64,000 nucleotides of DNA from Candidatus Devosia phytovorans. Its GTDB lineage: Bacteria > Pseudomonadota > Alphaproteobacteria > Rhizobiales > Devosiaceae. This document shows positions 25,508 through 34,708 of the stretch, piece by piece. The stretch is taken from positions 2,857,001 through 2,921,000 of the forward strand of contig CP119312.1 of NCBI GenBank assembly GCA_029202405.1. Reading direction: 5' to 3'. The position numbers and the translations under genes were made by a program. A model generated the notes under the pieces. That model made no database searches, was not told the DNA's origin, and worked only from the letters and a program-made list of their open reading frames with translations. Positions within the stretch are counted from its first letter, which is position 1. Every line of letters begins with the position of its first letter.

Positions 25508-26362
25508 TTATTTGGCCTTTCCGGCCTTTGCTCCGCCACGGGACAGCTGGCGGGGATCAAGAACGTCCCGCAATCCGTCGCCGAAGAGATTGAAACCGAG
25601 CACGGTGACCATGATGGTCGCGCCCGAGATGATGGAGAGCCACGGCGCGTCGCGCATGAAGCGGGTGCCGTAGGAGAGGGTCCAGCCCCAGGTGGGTGCC
25701 GGCGGCGGCAGGCCGAAGCCGAGGAAGCTCAGCGCCGATTCCGAGATGATCGCGGTGCCGAGGCCCAGCGAGGCCAGCACGATGATCGGCCCAATGGCAT
25801 TGGGCAGGATTTCGCGGAAGATGATCCGCATAGGGCTCGCGCCGATGGCGCGAGCTGCCTGCACATAGTTCTGCTCGCGCAGCACCAGGGTGGTCGAGCG
25901 GACGACGCGGGCGTATTCGGTCCAGGCCACGACGATGATGGCGAGGGACACATTCATGATGCCCGGGCCAAGCACCGCGACAATGGCCAGCGCCAGAACG
26001 ATGGCCGGGAAGCCGAGGAAGATGTCGGTGATGCGCATCAGGACGAGATCGACCCAACCGCCGAAATAGCCGGCGACAAGACCAACCGTGGTGCCGATGG
26101 CGGCCGAAACGCCGACCGAAATCACGGCGATGGTCAGCGAGATGCGCGCCCCGAACACCAGGCGGGACCAGAGGTCACGACCGAAGTTGTCGGTGCCCAG
26201 GATATGTTCGAGGGTCGGGCCCTCGAAGCGGTTGCGCATGTCCATCTGCTCGATGCCATGGGTCGAGACATAGGGGGCAAAGATGGCCAAGAGGATGATG
26301 GTCAGCGAGATCAGCGCGCCGATGACCAGTGAGGTATTGGTGAGAGCCTTGGGCAAACGCAT
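25508..26362 (-). CDS. Dipeptide-type ABC transporter permease (DppC-like)
   Basis: A 284-residue inner-membrane permease with six predicted helices. The N-terminal pattern EHILGTDNFGRDLWSRLVFGARISL and the ATPase-contact loop AARAIGASPMRIIFREILPNAI are typical of DppC/OppC. ATG 26362 (MRLPKALTNTS) is the right start; the longer frame to 26914 is out of character. It lies five bases after dppB. Confidence 0.88.
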   Translation of the reverse strand: MRLPKALTNTSLVIGALISLTIILLAIFAPYVSTHGIEQMDMRNRFEGPTLEHILGTDNFGRDLWSRLVFGARISLTIAVISVGVSAAIGTTVGLVAGYFGGWVDLVLMRITDIFLGFPAIVLALAIVAVLGPGIMNVSLAIIVVAWTEYARVVRSTTLVLREQNYVQAARAIGASPMRIIFREILPNAIGPIIVLASLGLGTAIISESALSFLGFGLPPPAPTWGWTLSYGTRFMRDAPWLSIISGATIMVTVLGFNLFGDGLRDVLDPRQLSRGGAKAGKAK

Positions 26363-26367
26363 GGAGA

Positions 26368-27348
26368 TCACCCGAGACGGATGCGCGGATCGACCGCGGC
26401 ATAGAGAAGATCGACCACCAGATTCACCAGCGCGAAGACGATGGCGAAGGTCAGCACGATGCCCTGGATAAGCGGCAGGTCGCGCTGGGAAATGGCGGCA
26501 ATGGTCAGCTGGCCGAGACCCGGCCAGGCGAAGATGGATTCGGTCAGCACCGCGCCGCCGAGCAGCGCACCGAAGCGCAGACCGATGACCGAGAGCACGG
26601 GCAGCAGTGCATTGCGCAATGCGTGGCGGATCACCACCCTGCCCTGCCGCAGGCCCTTGGAATAGGCGGTGCGGACAAAGTCCTCGCGCAGCACTTCGAG
26701 CATGGAGGCGCGCACCAGACGCGAGATGATGGCGGCCGAATTGGCGGCCAGCGCCAACGCCGGCAGGGCCAGGTGCGTCAGGGAATCCCACAGCACCTGC
26801 GGGCGTCCGGTCACCGCGGCCAGCAGCGCCTCGGGCAGCGGCACGCCGCGACCGACGGCGGGCAGCCAGCCCAGCTGCACCGCAAACAGCAGCATCAGCA
26901 GCAGGCCCAGCCAATAGACCGGCATGGAAACGCCGATCTGGGCGAATAGCATGGTCAGCGTATCGATCCAGGAGCCCTGGCGGATGGCCGCCACGACGCC
27001 CAGGGTCAATCCGATGATGGTGGCAAGGATCAGTGCCACTACGGCCAGCTCGATGGTTGCGCCCAGCCGGCCGAAGATGATTTCGGAAACGGCCTGGTTC
27101 TGGAAAATGGAACGCCCCATGTCGCCCCGCAGCAGCGCGGCGAAATAGTCGAACAGGCGGATATACCAGGGGTCGTTCAACCCGAGGCTATTGCGCAGGT
27201 TGAGAATGGCCTCGGGCGTCGCGTCCTGGCCGAGCAGCACCGCAGCCGGATCGCCGGGGATGATCAGCAGGAGGCCAAAGGTCACGATGACCATGCCGAT
27301 GGCCATGGGAATGAGCAGCAGAAGCCGGCGTATGACATAGGACAGCAT
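26368..27348 (-). CDS. Dipeptide-type ABC transporter permease (DppB-like)
   Basis: A 326-residue inner-membrane permease. MLSYVIRRLLLLIPMAIGM at the start, DPAAVLLGQDATPEAI and the contact loop TAYSKGLRQGRVVIRHALRNALLPV are the standard DppB features. It partners DppC to form the channel. It starts 45 bases after the second M24 gene. Confidence 0.9.
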   Translation of the reverse strand: MLSYVIRRLLLLIPMAIGMVIVTFGLLLIIPGDPAAVLLGQDATPEAILNLRNSLGLNDPWYIRLFDYFAALLRGDMGRSIFQNQAVSEIIFGRLGATIELAVVALILATIIGLTLGVVAAIRQGSWIDTLTMLFAQIGVSMPVYWLGLLLMLLFAVQLGWLPAVGRGVPLPEALLAAVTGRPQVLWDSLTHLALPALALAANSAAIISRLVRASMLEVLREDFVRTAYSKGLRQGRVVIRHALRNALLPVLSVIGLRFGALLGGAVLTESIFAWPGLGQLTIAAISQRDLPLIQGIVLTFAIVFALVNLVVDLLYAAVDPRIRLG

Positions 27349-27393
27349 CGCGTCAGCTCCTTTCCTGGATTGGGGTGTCTCGGCTGAGCTTCA

Positions 27394-28566
27394 TCATGCG
27401 AGCACGATGTCCTCGAAATTGCGCGGATAGACCGTGAGGCTTTCCGGCCCGTCCTCGGTCACCAGCACTGTATCGGCGAGGCGGAAGCCCCCGACGCCGG
27501 GCACATAGAGGCCGGGCTCGCTGGAGCAGACCATGCCGGGCTTGAGGATCGTCTGGTCGCCTGCTTCCACCCATGGGCTTTCATGGAAGGCAACGCCCAT
27601 GCCATGGCCGACGCGGTGCTTGACGAAGGGCGTCATGCCCTGGCCATGGAGGTATCCGAGCGCTGCCACGTCGGCGGACGCGCAGGTCTCACCGGCAATC
27701 AGCCCAGCCGTGCCGATGCGCTGGCCTTCCTGGGCGATGCGATAATAGGTCTCGTGTTCCTTGCTCGGGGTGCCCAGCACGAAGGTGCGTTCGCTTTCCG
27801 AGGCCCGGCCACCGACACGGCAGCCCAGCGAGAGGATGAATATCTCGTTGGGCTCGAGGCGGCGGGCGCTTTCGATGCCGTGCGGAAAGGCCGACTTGAC
27901 GCCGCCATTGATCAGCCCGCCCGCAAGCGTTGCCACATGCAGCACGTCCTCGTGCTCATTGGCCATGATGTCGAGCGCGTGGCGCACCACATGGCGTTCG
28001 AGCTCGATTTCGCTGGGCAAGGGCTTGCCGGCGCGGAAGGCTTCGGTCACGAGCTCGACGCCCGATGCGACCATGGCATCGGACAGCCGCCCCGCCTCGC
28101 GGTGGAGCCGCACTTCCTCGGGATATTTGATCTGCCGCATGGTGATGACCATGCCGGTCGGGATGACCCGGGCCTCCGGCCAGGTCGCAGCAAGCTCGGC
28201 CGCGCGACCCACCGACATGCCATAGCCATGGCCGATCGTGCCGCGGATCGGACCGAGTGCCCGTGCGAGCGCGTCGAATGGCCGGTCGACGCCGGGGAAT
28301 TCGAAATAGACCACGCTGTCGGCGGCCACTTTCTGGCTCAGCGCATATTCGCGTTCCAGCTCGGGGATAAGCAGGAAGGCCGATTGCGCCGTCAGCGCCA
28401 AGGCGATGGGGCGTTCATTGGGGCGGAAGGCGAAGCCGGTGGTGTAGAGCACGTCATCGGCCGCATCGAGCAGCAGCAGGTCGATCCCTGCCGCTGCCAT
28501 GCCGGCGCGGATGTCGCGCTGCACCTTTTCGTAAAAATCTGGCCCGAGGCGCTGAACAAAAGCCAT
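27394..28566 (-). CDS. M24 'pita-bread' family hydrolase, creatinase-like active site (copy 2)
   Basis: A 390-residue protein of the aminopeptidase P/creatinase superfamily: an N-terminal creatinase-N domain to about residue 150, then the catalytic domain. HRVGHGMGVAFHESPW and SSEPGLYVPGVGGFR are conserved. The first metal-binding Asp of aminopeptidases is replaced: the motif reads ILSLGCRVGGRASESERTF. This is like creatinase, which works without metal. The protein may therefore hydrolyse a non-peptide C-N bond, or be an aminopeptidase with altered metal use. Its ATG overlaps the stop of the paralogue before it by one base. Confidence 0.8.
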   Translation of the reverse strand: MAFVQRLGPDFYEKVQRDIRAGMAAAGIDLLLLDAADDVLYTTGFAFRPNERPIALALTAQSAFLLIPELEREYALSQKVAADSVVYFEFPGVDRPFDALARALGPIRGTIGHGYGMSVGRAAELAATWPEARVIPTGMVITMRQIKYPEEVRLHREAGRLSDAMVASGVELVTEAFRAGKPLPSEIELERHVVRHALDIMANEHEDVLHVATLAGGLINGGVKSAFPHGIESARRLEPNEIFILSLGCRVGGRASESERTFVLGTPSKEHETYYRIAQEGQRIGTAGLIAGETCASADVAALGYLHGQGMTPFVKHRVGHGMGVAFHESPWVEAGDQTILKPGMVCSSEPGLYVPGVGGFRLADTVLVTEDGPESLTVYPRNFEDIVLA

Positions 28567-29738
28567 TATGCGATGACCACGTCTTCGAGCTTGCGCGGAT
28601 AGTGGGTCATGCTGTCGGGGCCTTCGGCCGCGATCAGCACGGTGTCGGCAATGCGATAGCCGGCAAAGCCATGCACGAAGATCGCCGGTTCCGACGAGGT
28701 GATCATGCCAGGCTCAAGAATAGTCTGGTCGCCGCCTTCCACCCATGGCGCCTCATGGAACATGATGCCCATGCCATGGCCGACGCGATGCAGCAGATAG
28801 TCGTCCATGCCGCTGTCGCGGATGAACTTGAGAGCCAGATTGTCGGCCGAGGCGCAGGTATGGCCGGCGATCAGCGCGGCAGTCGCCATGCGCTGGGCCT
28901 CATAGGCCACGGCGTAGTGACCCTCCTGTTCCTTGCTTGGCTCGCCGATGAACAGCGTGCGCTCGCTTTCGGCGGCGCGGCCACCGACGCGGCAGCCCAG
29001 CGACAGGATGATGCTCTCGCCGCGCTTGACCGGATTGCCGGTCGGCATGCCATGCGGATAGGCCGAACGCGGACCGGAATAGACGAGGCCCGAGGCCAGA
29101 CCCTGCACCAGCATCTGGTCGTCATGCTCATCGAACATGATCTTCATGGCGTGGCGCGAGACGAAGCTTTCGATCTCGATCTCGGAGGGCAGTTCCTTGC
29201 CCGAGCGCATGGCCTCGCGGATCAGCTCGACGCCGGCGACCACCATTTCGTCGGAAATGCGGGACGCCTCGCGATGCATCACCATCTCTTCGGGATATTT
29301 GCGCAGCCGCATCTGCTGCACGATGTTGCTGGGCACGACGCGGGCATTGGGGAAAGCGGTAGCAATCTGGGGGATGCGCGCGGCGGAAATGGCGGGGCTG
29401 TGGCCCACCGTGCCCTTCATTTCGGGGAAGGCGCGGCCAAGCACGGCAAAGGCCGGGTCGATGCCGGGGAATTCGAAATAGATGATCGGTTCGGCCGCGA
29501 TATCCTGATGCGCGGCATGGCTCTCTTCGAGCTTGGGCAGCAGCAGCCAGGCGCCGGTTTGCGTGATCGCAAAGACCACCGGACGCTCGGTCGTGTAATG
29601 GGAAAAGCCGGTCGTATAGATGACGTCGTCATTGCTATCGAGCAGCAGCATGTCGATGCCGCTGGCAGCCATCCGGGTGCGGATGTCGGCATGGACCTTG
29701 GCATAGAAATTCGCGCCCAGGCGCTGGGTAAAACTCAT
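28566..29738 (-). CDS. M24 'pita-bread' family hydrolase, creatinase-like active site (copy 1)
   Basis: A 390-residue paralogue of the next gene with the same length and layout. It also reads IILSLGCRVGGRAAESERT instead of the canonical Asp-x-Gly ... Ser-Asp metal site, and keeps HRVGHGMGIMFHEAPW and TSSEPAIFVHGFAGYR. The two tandem copies may form a heterodimer or have different substrates. It follows the solute-binding-protein gene after a strong terminator, so it is probably expressed at a lower level than that gene. Confidence 0.8.
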   Translation of the reverse strand: MSFTQRLGANFYAKVHADIRTRMAASGIDMLLLDSNDDVIYTTGFSHYTTERPVVFAITQTGAWLLLPKLEESHAAHQDIAAEPIIYFEFPGIDPAFAVLGRAFPEMKGTVGHSPAISAARIPQIATAFPNARVVPSNIVQQMRLRKYPEEMVMHREASRISDEMVVAGVELIREAMRSGKELPSEIEIESFVSRHAMKIMFDEHDDQMLVQGLASGLVYSGPRSAYPHGMPTGNPVKRGESIILSLGCRVGGRAAESERTLFIGEPSKEQEGHYAVAYEAQRMATAALIAGHTCASADNLALKFIRDSGMDDYLLHRVGHGMGIMFHEAPWVEGGDQTILEPGMITSSEPAIFVHGFAGYRIADTVLIAAEGPDSMTHYPRKLEDVVIA

Positions 29739-29754
29739 CTCAACATCTCCCCGG

Positions 29755-29790
29755 AAAAAAATCCGGCCGAAACCATCGACTCCGGCCGGT
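29755..29790 (-). terminator. Terminator between solute-binding protein and M24 genes
   Basis: On the minus strand CCGGCCG and CGGCCGG form a GC-rich seven-base-pair stem, followed after one base by seven T. It lies between two genes of one operon, so it probably works as a partial terminator that lets the binding-protein gene be expressed more strongly than the genes after it. Confidence 0.75.
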
Positions 29791-29802
29791 TAGTCGGTCA
29801 GG

Positions 29803-31338
29803 TCAGTCGGTGAAACCGATCAGGCCGCGCAAGTTGCCGCGCGGGGTCGCCTGGACTTCGACCGGAATGTCCTTGGAATAGAACATCTGGTAGCCCTGGG
29901 CCGAGACGATGTAATAGGGCAGCTCTTCAGCCAGGATCGTTGCCGCCTTCTGGTAGGCCTCGATACGGCCGGCCTGGTCGAGCGTCGAGCGGCCGGTTTG
30001 GAGCAGTTCATCGACTTCCGGATTGGAATAGCCGCCCCAGTTGGTCGAGCCGCCGGTGGTCAGCTGGGCGAACATCAGGCGATCGGGATCGACGATGTTG
30101 AGCCAGCCGAGCAGCGCGATCTGGTGCTTGGACTGCTGTACGTAGTTGGTCGAGAAGCTCGGCCAGTCGCTGATCTGGGCCGTGGCCTTGACGCCGGCGG
30201 CCTCGAAAATCGCCTGCATGAATTCGATGCTCTGCACGCGATTGCCGTCTTCGCTGTGGGTGGCCAGTGTCACCGCCAGGTCAGCGCCATCCTTGTCGAG
30301 CACGCCGTCGCCATTGCTGTCGGTCCAGCCCAGTTCGTTGAACAGGGCCACGGCGCCTTCGATGTCGAAAGTCGGCTGGCTGATGGCATCGGAATAGGCC
30401 CAGGACGAGGGCAGGATGATCGAGTGGGCGACCTGATCGACACCCTGGTAGATGTCGTTGACGATCGTTTCCTGATCGATCAGCATCGAGAAGGCCTGGC
30501 GCATCTTGGGGTCGGCCAGCAGCGGATCCTTGGTGTTGAAGTTGATGTAGTTCACACCAAGGCCAGCCACGATGACATTGCCGAAGCGGTCGTCAGCGGC
30601 GAGACGCTCGATATCCTGCGGGGCGAGCGGGGACTGGATGACGTCCAGATCGCCGGCTTCGAAAGCCTGCGAGCGTGCCGAGTTGTCACCAATGATGCGG
30701 ATGGTGACATTGTCCATGGTCGGCGCACCGCGCCAGTAGGCGTCGTTGGCCTCGAGGATGATTTCGGAGCCGCGGTTCCACGACACCAGCTTCATCGGAC
30801 CGGCGCCAACGGGGTTGAGCGCAATGTCGGTGCCGCCTTCGACAAGGGCCTTGGGCACGATGCCGACGTCAAGATAGCTCAGCAGCGGCGCGTAGGGTGC
30901 GTTGAGCGTGAACTTGATGGTCAGCGGATCGACGGCTTCGACGGCGGTGATTGGCGAATAAAGCGCGCGGGCCGGAGCGTTGAAGTCTGGATTGGTCAGC
31001 GTCGAATAGGTGAAGACCACGTCTTCGGCGGTCAGCGGGCTGCCGTCAGAAAAAGCGAGGTCGGGGCGCAACTTGAAGATGAAGGTCTGCGGATCAGGAT
31101 TTTCCCAGCTTTCGGCGAGGTCCGGCACAGGCTCGAGGCTGGGGGTGATATGGACCAGACCTGCATAGATAAGGTCGGCGGTGCGCGATGCGGTCGTGTC
31201 GCGAGTGAGGCGCGGATCGAGCGTGCCTGCGTCCACATCGGTCCCCACAACCAATGTATTGTCCTGCGCGAAAGTGGCCTGAGCCGGCATGAAACCCAAG
31301 GCGACGAGCGCCGTGGTTGCCAAGAGTAGTTTCTTCAT
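29803..31338 (-). CDS. Family 5 peptide-type solute-binding protein
   Basis: A 511-residue periplasmic protein with a signal peptide (residues 1-24, LLLATTALVALGF...ATFAQ). The SBP_bac_5 pattern is clear: NTLVVGTDVDAGTLDPRLT, PDLAESWENPDPQTFIFKLRPDLAFSDGSPLTAEDVVF, and NPVGAGPMKLVSW. It would deliver di- or oligopeptides, or other compounds carried by this family, to the DppBCDF-like importer downstream. It starts 25 bases after the GntR-family gene. Confidence 0.9.
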   Translation of the reverse strand: MKKLLLATTALVALGFMPAQATFAQDNTLVVGTDVDAGTLDPRLTRDTTASRTADLIYAGLVHITPSLEPVPDLAESWENPDPQTFIFKLRPDLAFSDGSPLTAEDVVFTYSTLTNPDFNAPARALYSPITAVEAVDPLTIKFTLNAPYAPLLSYLDVGIVPKALVEGGTDIALNPVGAGPMKLVSWNRGSEIILEANDAYWRGAPTMDNVTIRIIGDNSARSQAFEAGDLDVIQSPLAPQDIERLAADDRFGNVIVAGLGVNYINFNTKDPLLADPKMRQAFSMLIDQETIVNDIYQGVDQVAHSIILPSSWAYSDAISQPTFDIEGAVALFNELGWTDSNGDGVLDKDGADLAVTLATHSEDGNRVQSIEFMQAIFEAAGVKATAQISDWPSFSTNYVQQSKHQIALLGWLNIVDPDRLMFAQLTTGGSTNWGGYSNPEVDELLQTGRSTLDQAGRIEAYQKAATILAEELPYYIVSAQGYQMFYSKDIPVEVQATPRGNLRGLIGFTD

Positions 31339-31363
31339 TCCCTGTTCCCTTGCATTGAAGATG

Positions 31364-32368
31364 CTACGCAGTTCTGCGTTCTACAGCCTGATCTCCCTTG
31401 GCCTGCCGAAGCTCGGCGAGGCGCGGCGCCAGGATGATTTCGAGACCGCTCGGATCGAGCGCATGGCGATATTCGAAGCACTGCACATTGGCCGGTGCGA
31501 GCTGGGCGACATGGTCAGCGCCCGAGGCGTAGACCACGGCGTCGGAGCTGCCGATGATCTCGGTCAGGTCGGGCGCCGACGACCAGGTGACCCTGATGTC
31601 GGAGACATGAGGCGCGAATTCGCGCACGCTGGGCCGCATGATGGCGATGTAGTCCTGGAAGTGGGTAACGGCGGCAACGCGCGCCCGCGAATCCAACCCC
31701 GCCAGGTTCTGCCGCGTGCGCTGGCTGGGCAGCATGCGCAGGCCGAGCACATCGGCGCCGGCAACTAGCGAACGCACTTCCGCCTCGCGGTGGCTGAAGG
31801 TCACGACGATGTCGGCCGCTTTGCAGAGGCGCAGCTCCGGACCATCGGCGCGGATGGCATCGATGGTCACGAGCTCGATCACATCGCTCGGTCCAACGAC
31901 GCGCCGCGCCTGCTCGACATAGTCCCTGCCCGGCCCCTCGAAGATGCAGACAAAAGCAATGGTCAGCCCGATGGAAGGGCGGCGCATATGCGCCCTGGCA
32001 TTGATCATCGAAACCAACGCCATGGGCGAAACGCCAAGCCCCTCGGCCTTGGTGATTATGGATTCGATATCGCCACGCAGCGCATTGATCGGCTGCTGGT
32101 CGCCCGCCACCCGGCCCGGGTCGTGCGCCGTGAAGGCCCCCAGCCCTGCCCGCATCTCCACCAGCCCTTCGCCGCGGAGCTGCTGGTAGACCTGGCTGAC
32201 CGTCATCGGCGCAATGCCGACATCGGCCGCTAGCTGGCGCACCGAGGGGAGCTTTGTCCCATAGGGCATGTCGCTGAAGGCCAGCATGTAACTCAACAGG
32301 CCATGCAACTGCGTCCCCACCGGAACGGGAAGCGACTTGTCGATGCTGAAGGCGTCAATGCGGAACAT
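31364..32368 (-). CDS. GntR-family transcriptional regulator with long C-terminal sensor domain
   Basis: A 334-residue protein. Residues 1-75 form a GntR winged helix (LPSVRQLAADVGIAPMTVSQVYQQLRGEGLVEM). The remaining 250 residues include AFVCIFEGPGRDYVEQARRVVG and VVTFSHREAEVRSLV, which look like two alpha/beta lobes rather than a MocR aminotransferase, FCD or UTRA domain. It is the first gene of the transporter operon and probably controls it and the divergent aldo/keto reductase gene. ATG 32368 (MFRIDAFSIDK) is chosen because the domain begins there. Confidence 0.8.
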   Translation of the reverse strand: MFRIDAFSIDKSLPVPVGTQLHGLLSYMLAFSDMPYGTKLPSVRQLAADVGIAPMTVSQVYQQLRGEGLVEMRAGLGAFTAHDPGRVAGDQQPINALRGDIESIITKAEGLGVSPMALVSMINARAHMRRPSIGLTIAFVCIFEGPGRDYVEQARRVVGPSDVIELVTIDAIRADGPELRLCKAADIVVTFSHREAEVRSLVAGADVLGLRMLPSQRTRQNLAGLDSRARVAAVTHFQDYIAIMRPSVREFAPHVSDIRVTWSSAPDLTEIIGSSDAVVYASGADHVAQLAPANVQCFEYRHALDPSGLEIILAPRLAELRQAKGDQAVERRTA

Positions 32369-32558
32369 GTGTACTACCGGGTTGATACACCGACCGTAGC
32401 GGCAGGAACTTTGGACCGCAAGAGTGCCTGTGAATAATTTGCACACAGTTTGCATTCGCTGAAATTATGTGCAGATTAACTGGAAAACATGCGGCTAGAT
32501 CCGGACGAGCGTGTACGAACCTGCCTGTTGCAGGACGCAGGCGCATAGAGGTGTACTA
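32369..32558. promoter_or_regulatory. Divergent control region between gntR and the aldo/keto reductase gene
   Basis: The 190 bases hold GTGTACTA twice, at 32369-32376 and 32551-32558, each right beside one of the two divergent start codons. There is also an inverted repeat CTGTG / CACAG with an 11-base spacer at 32428-32448, and GTGTA...TACAC around 32369-32390. These are candidate sites for the GntR protein. No promoter boxes could be assigned with confidence. Confidence 0.45.
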
Positions 32559-33530
32559 ATGGACTATATCAATCTGGGCCGGACCGGCCTCAAAATCTCG
32601 CGCCTGGCGATGGGCTGCATGACCTTTGGCTCGCCCACATGGGCGCCTTGGGTGCTGGACGAGGAAGCTTCACGCCCGATCATCGACAAGGCCTTGGAAC
32701 TGGGAATTAATTTCTTCGACATGGCCGACATGTATTCGGCTGGTGCGAGCGAACAAGTGGTCGCAAAGGCGCTGTCCGGAGTGCCGCGTCACAAGCTGGT
32801 GTTGGCGACCAAGCTCTATAATCCGATGAGCCAAGACCCCAATGATCGCGGCCTGTCACGTAAGCACATTTTTGAGGCAGTCGACGGCAGCCTCAAGCGC
32901 CTTGGTACCGATTATATCGACCTCTATCAGCTGCACCGCTTCGACTATGAGACCCCACTTGAAGAGACGCTCGGCGCGCTCAACGACGTGGTGCGTGCCG
33001 GCAAGGTGCGCTATCTGGGCGCCTCGTCCATGCATGCCTGGCAGTTCATGAAGGCACTAGGATTGCAGCGCGCCAATGGCTGGGCACCCTTCGTGTCGAT
33101 GCAGCCGCACTACAACCTGATCTACCGCGAGGAAGAGCGAGAGATGCTGCCGCTTTGCCTCTCGGAAGGCATTGGCGTCATCCCCTGGAGCCCCCTCGCC
33201 CGCGGCCGCCTCGCTGCCCGAGCTAGGAGCGACACGACCCGGTCGCAGACCGACAAGACCGCTGGCGCGCTCTATGACCGTTCGCAGGCGCAGGACGAGG
33301 CTGTCATCGCCGCGCTGCGTGCCGTGGCCGAACGCCTTGGCCGCCCGCCGGCCCAAATCGCCTATGCCTGGGTCGCGACGCGTCCCGCCATCACCGCGCC
33401 GATCGTGGGCATTTCCAAGCTGCATCAGTTCGATGACGCCGTTGCCGCGCTCGAAGTTCGCCTGACGGCAGAAGACGTCGCCGAGCTCGAAGCGCCCTAT
33501 CACCCCAAGCCGCTCGCCGGCCACCAGTAG
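32559..33530 (+). CDS. Aldo/keto reductase
   Basis: A 323-residue NADPH-dependent oxidoreductase with a TIM-barrel fold. The catalytic tetrad is visible: Asp and Tyr in NFFDMADMYSAGASE, Lys in LVLATKLYNP and His in DLYQLHRFD. The C-terminal APIVGISKLHQFDDAVAAL binds the cofactor. It resembles the YajO/IolS-type subgroup. ATG 32559 starts the canonical MDYINLGRTGLKIS. It is divergent from gntR and followed at 11 bases by the DUF885 gene. Confidence 0.88.
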   Translation: MDYINLGRTGLKISRLAMGCMTFGSPTWAPWVLDEEASRPIIDKALELGINFFDMADMYSAGASEQVVAKALSGVPRHKLVLATKLYNPMSQDPNDRGLSRKHIFEAVDGSLKRLGTDYIDLYQLHRFDYETPLEETLGALNDVVRAGKVRYLGASSMHAWQFMKALGLQRANGWAPFVSMQPHYNLIYREEEREMLPLCLSEGIGVIPWSPLARGRLAARARSDTTRSQTDKTAGALYDRSQAQDEAVIAALRAVAERLGRPPAQIAYAWVATRPAITAPIVGISKLHQFDDAVAALEVRLTAEDVAELEAPYHPKPLAGHQ

Positions 33531-33541
33531 GACATTTGCCC

Positions 33542-34708
33542 ATGAGCATCGGCACGGATCTCGCAGAACTCACCGCCGGCATTGACGCCCTTTACCGCCG
33601 CACGCCGCGCAGCGACGGCTTTCTCGACAAGGAAGGCCTGATCCCGGTCGCCATGGCCGAGGTCACGCCGACGCCGCTGGTTGAGTATGCCGATGCAAGG
33701 GCGAAGCTCGAAGCTCTTAGGGCACGCCTCCCGGCCGAGGCCGAAAGCGAAATGCGTGCGGACTATGTCGGGGAAATGGTGGATTCGCTTTTGGCGCTGA
33801 TCACCACTTTCGAAGCCGGCGAGATCAGTTTTGCCGACCGCATCGCCCGCCAAATCCGCGTCGTGGACACGCTGGTGCCAAAGTCTGTGCTGGACGGCTA
33901 TCGCGATACGATCCGCAAGTCGTTGGATGAACTGGGCTATGCTGGCGGCACTCTCGCCGAGGACTTTTCCCGCTATGAGGTGCAGGCACGCGTGCCGGTC
34001 GATCAGGTACTGGCTGTGCTCTCCGACTACATCCGCGAGGCTCGTGACCGAACCGTCGCAGAGATGTTCCGCGCCATGAAGGATGAATGGATGGAGCCCG
34101 TCGGCGTCACCCAGGTGCCCTTCTCGGCCTATTGCGACTTCCCCACCCGCAAGGTGCTGCTCAACCTCGACTTTCCCTATACCCGCTTCTCATTAAAACA
34201 CCTCGCCACCCACGAGGTCTTCCCCGGCCACCTCGTTCACATGAAGCTGCGCGAGGAAATGACCGCCGACGGCCGCATGCCGCTCGATGGCGCACAGGTG
34301 GTCACCAGTTCGGCCAGTTCTGCGCTGTTCGAGGGCATTGCCGACAATGGCATGGAATTCCTCGACTGGCTCGATGGCCCCGAGGACGCGTTGGGTGTCG
34401 CCCTGCAGCGCCTGCGTAGCGCGCTCCGCTGCAATGCCGCTTGGATGATGCATCAGCAGGGCATGACGGTGGACGAGATCGTTCCCATCATGGTCGCCGA
34501 GGGCCTGCAGGATCCGGTCACCGCCCGTTCGCGGCTGGCATTTCTCCACCACAACCTGCGCGCGCCCTTCGTCTACGCCTATTACTGTGGCGAGATGGCC
34601 GTACTTGCGGTTTGGAAGACGGTTCCGGTGGAAAGGCGAGCGGAATTCTGGAGCTACATCTATGGCAACATGCACACACCAACGACCCTCGCACGCTATT
34701 GGCGCTGA
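33542..34708 (+). CDS. DUF885-family protein, probable zinc carboxypeptidase-like
   Basis: A 388-residue protein of the DUF885 family, related to M3-like gluzincin fold peptidases. The HEVFPGH motif (near residue 225) and the later Glu in LFEGIADNGMEF are the likely zinc and catalytic residues. It is shorter than many DUF885 proteins (about 550-600 residues) and lacks a signal peptide, so it is cytoplasmic. It probably cleaves peptides imported by the divergent operon. ATG 33542 is preferred to TTG 33536. Confidence 0.8.
   Translation: MSIGTDLAELTAGIDALYRRTPRSDGFLDKEGLIPVAMAEVTPTPLVEYADARAKLEALRARLPAEAESEMRADYVGEMVDSLLALITTFEAGEISFADRIARQIRVVDTLVPKSVLDGYRDTIRKSLDELGYAGGTLAEDFSRYEVQARVPVDQVLAVLSDYIREARDRTVAEMFRAMKDEWMEPVGVTQVPFSAYCDFPTRKVLLNLDFPYTRFSLKHLATHEVFPGHLVHMKLREEMTADGRMPLDGAQVVTSSASSALFEGIADNGMEFLDWLDGPEDALGVALQRLRSALRCNAAWMMHQQGMTVDEIVPIMVAEGLQDPVTARSRLAFLHHNLRAPFVYAYYCGEMAVLAVWKTVPVERRAEFWSYIYGNMHTPTTLARYWR

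Noticed and set aside
25508..26914. Long N-terminal extension of the DppC-like permease
   Set aside because: The extension overlaps dppB in another frame and is not membrane-protein-like; the ATG at 26362 gives a normal DppC.
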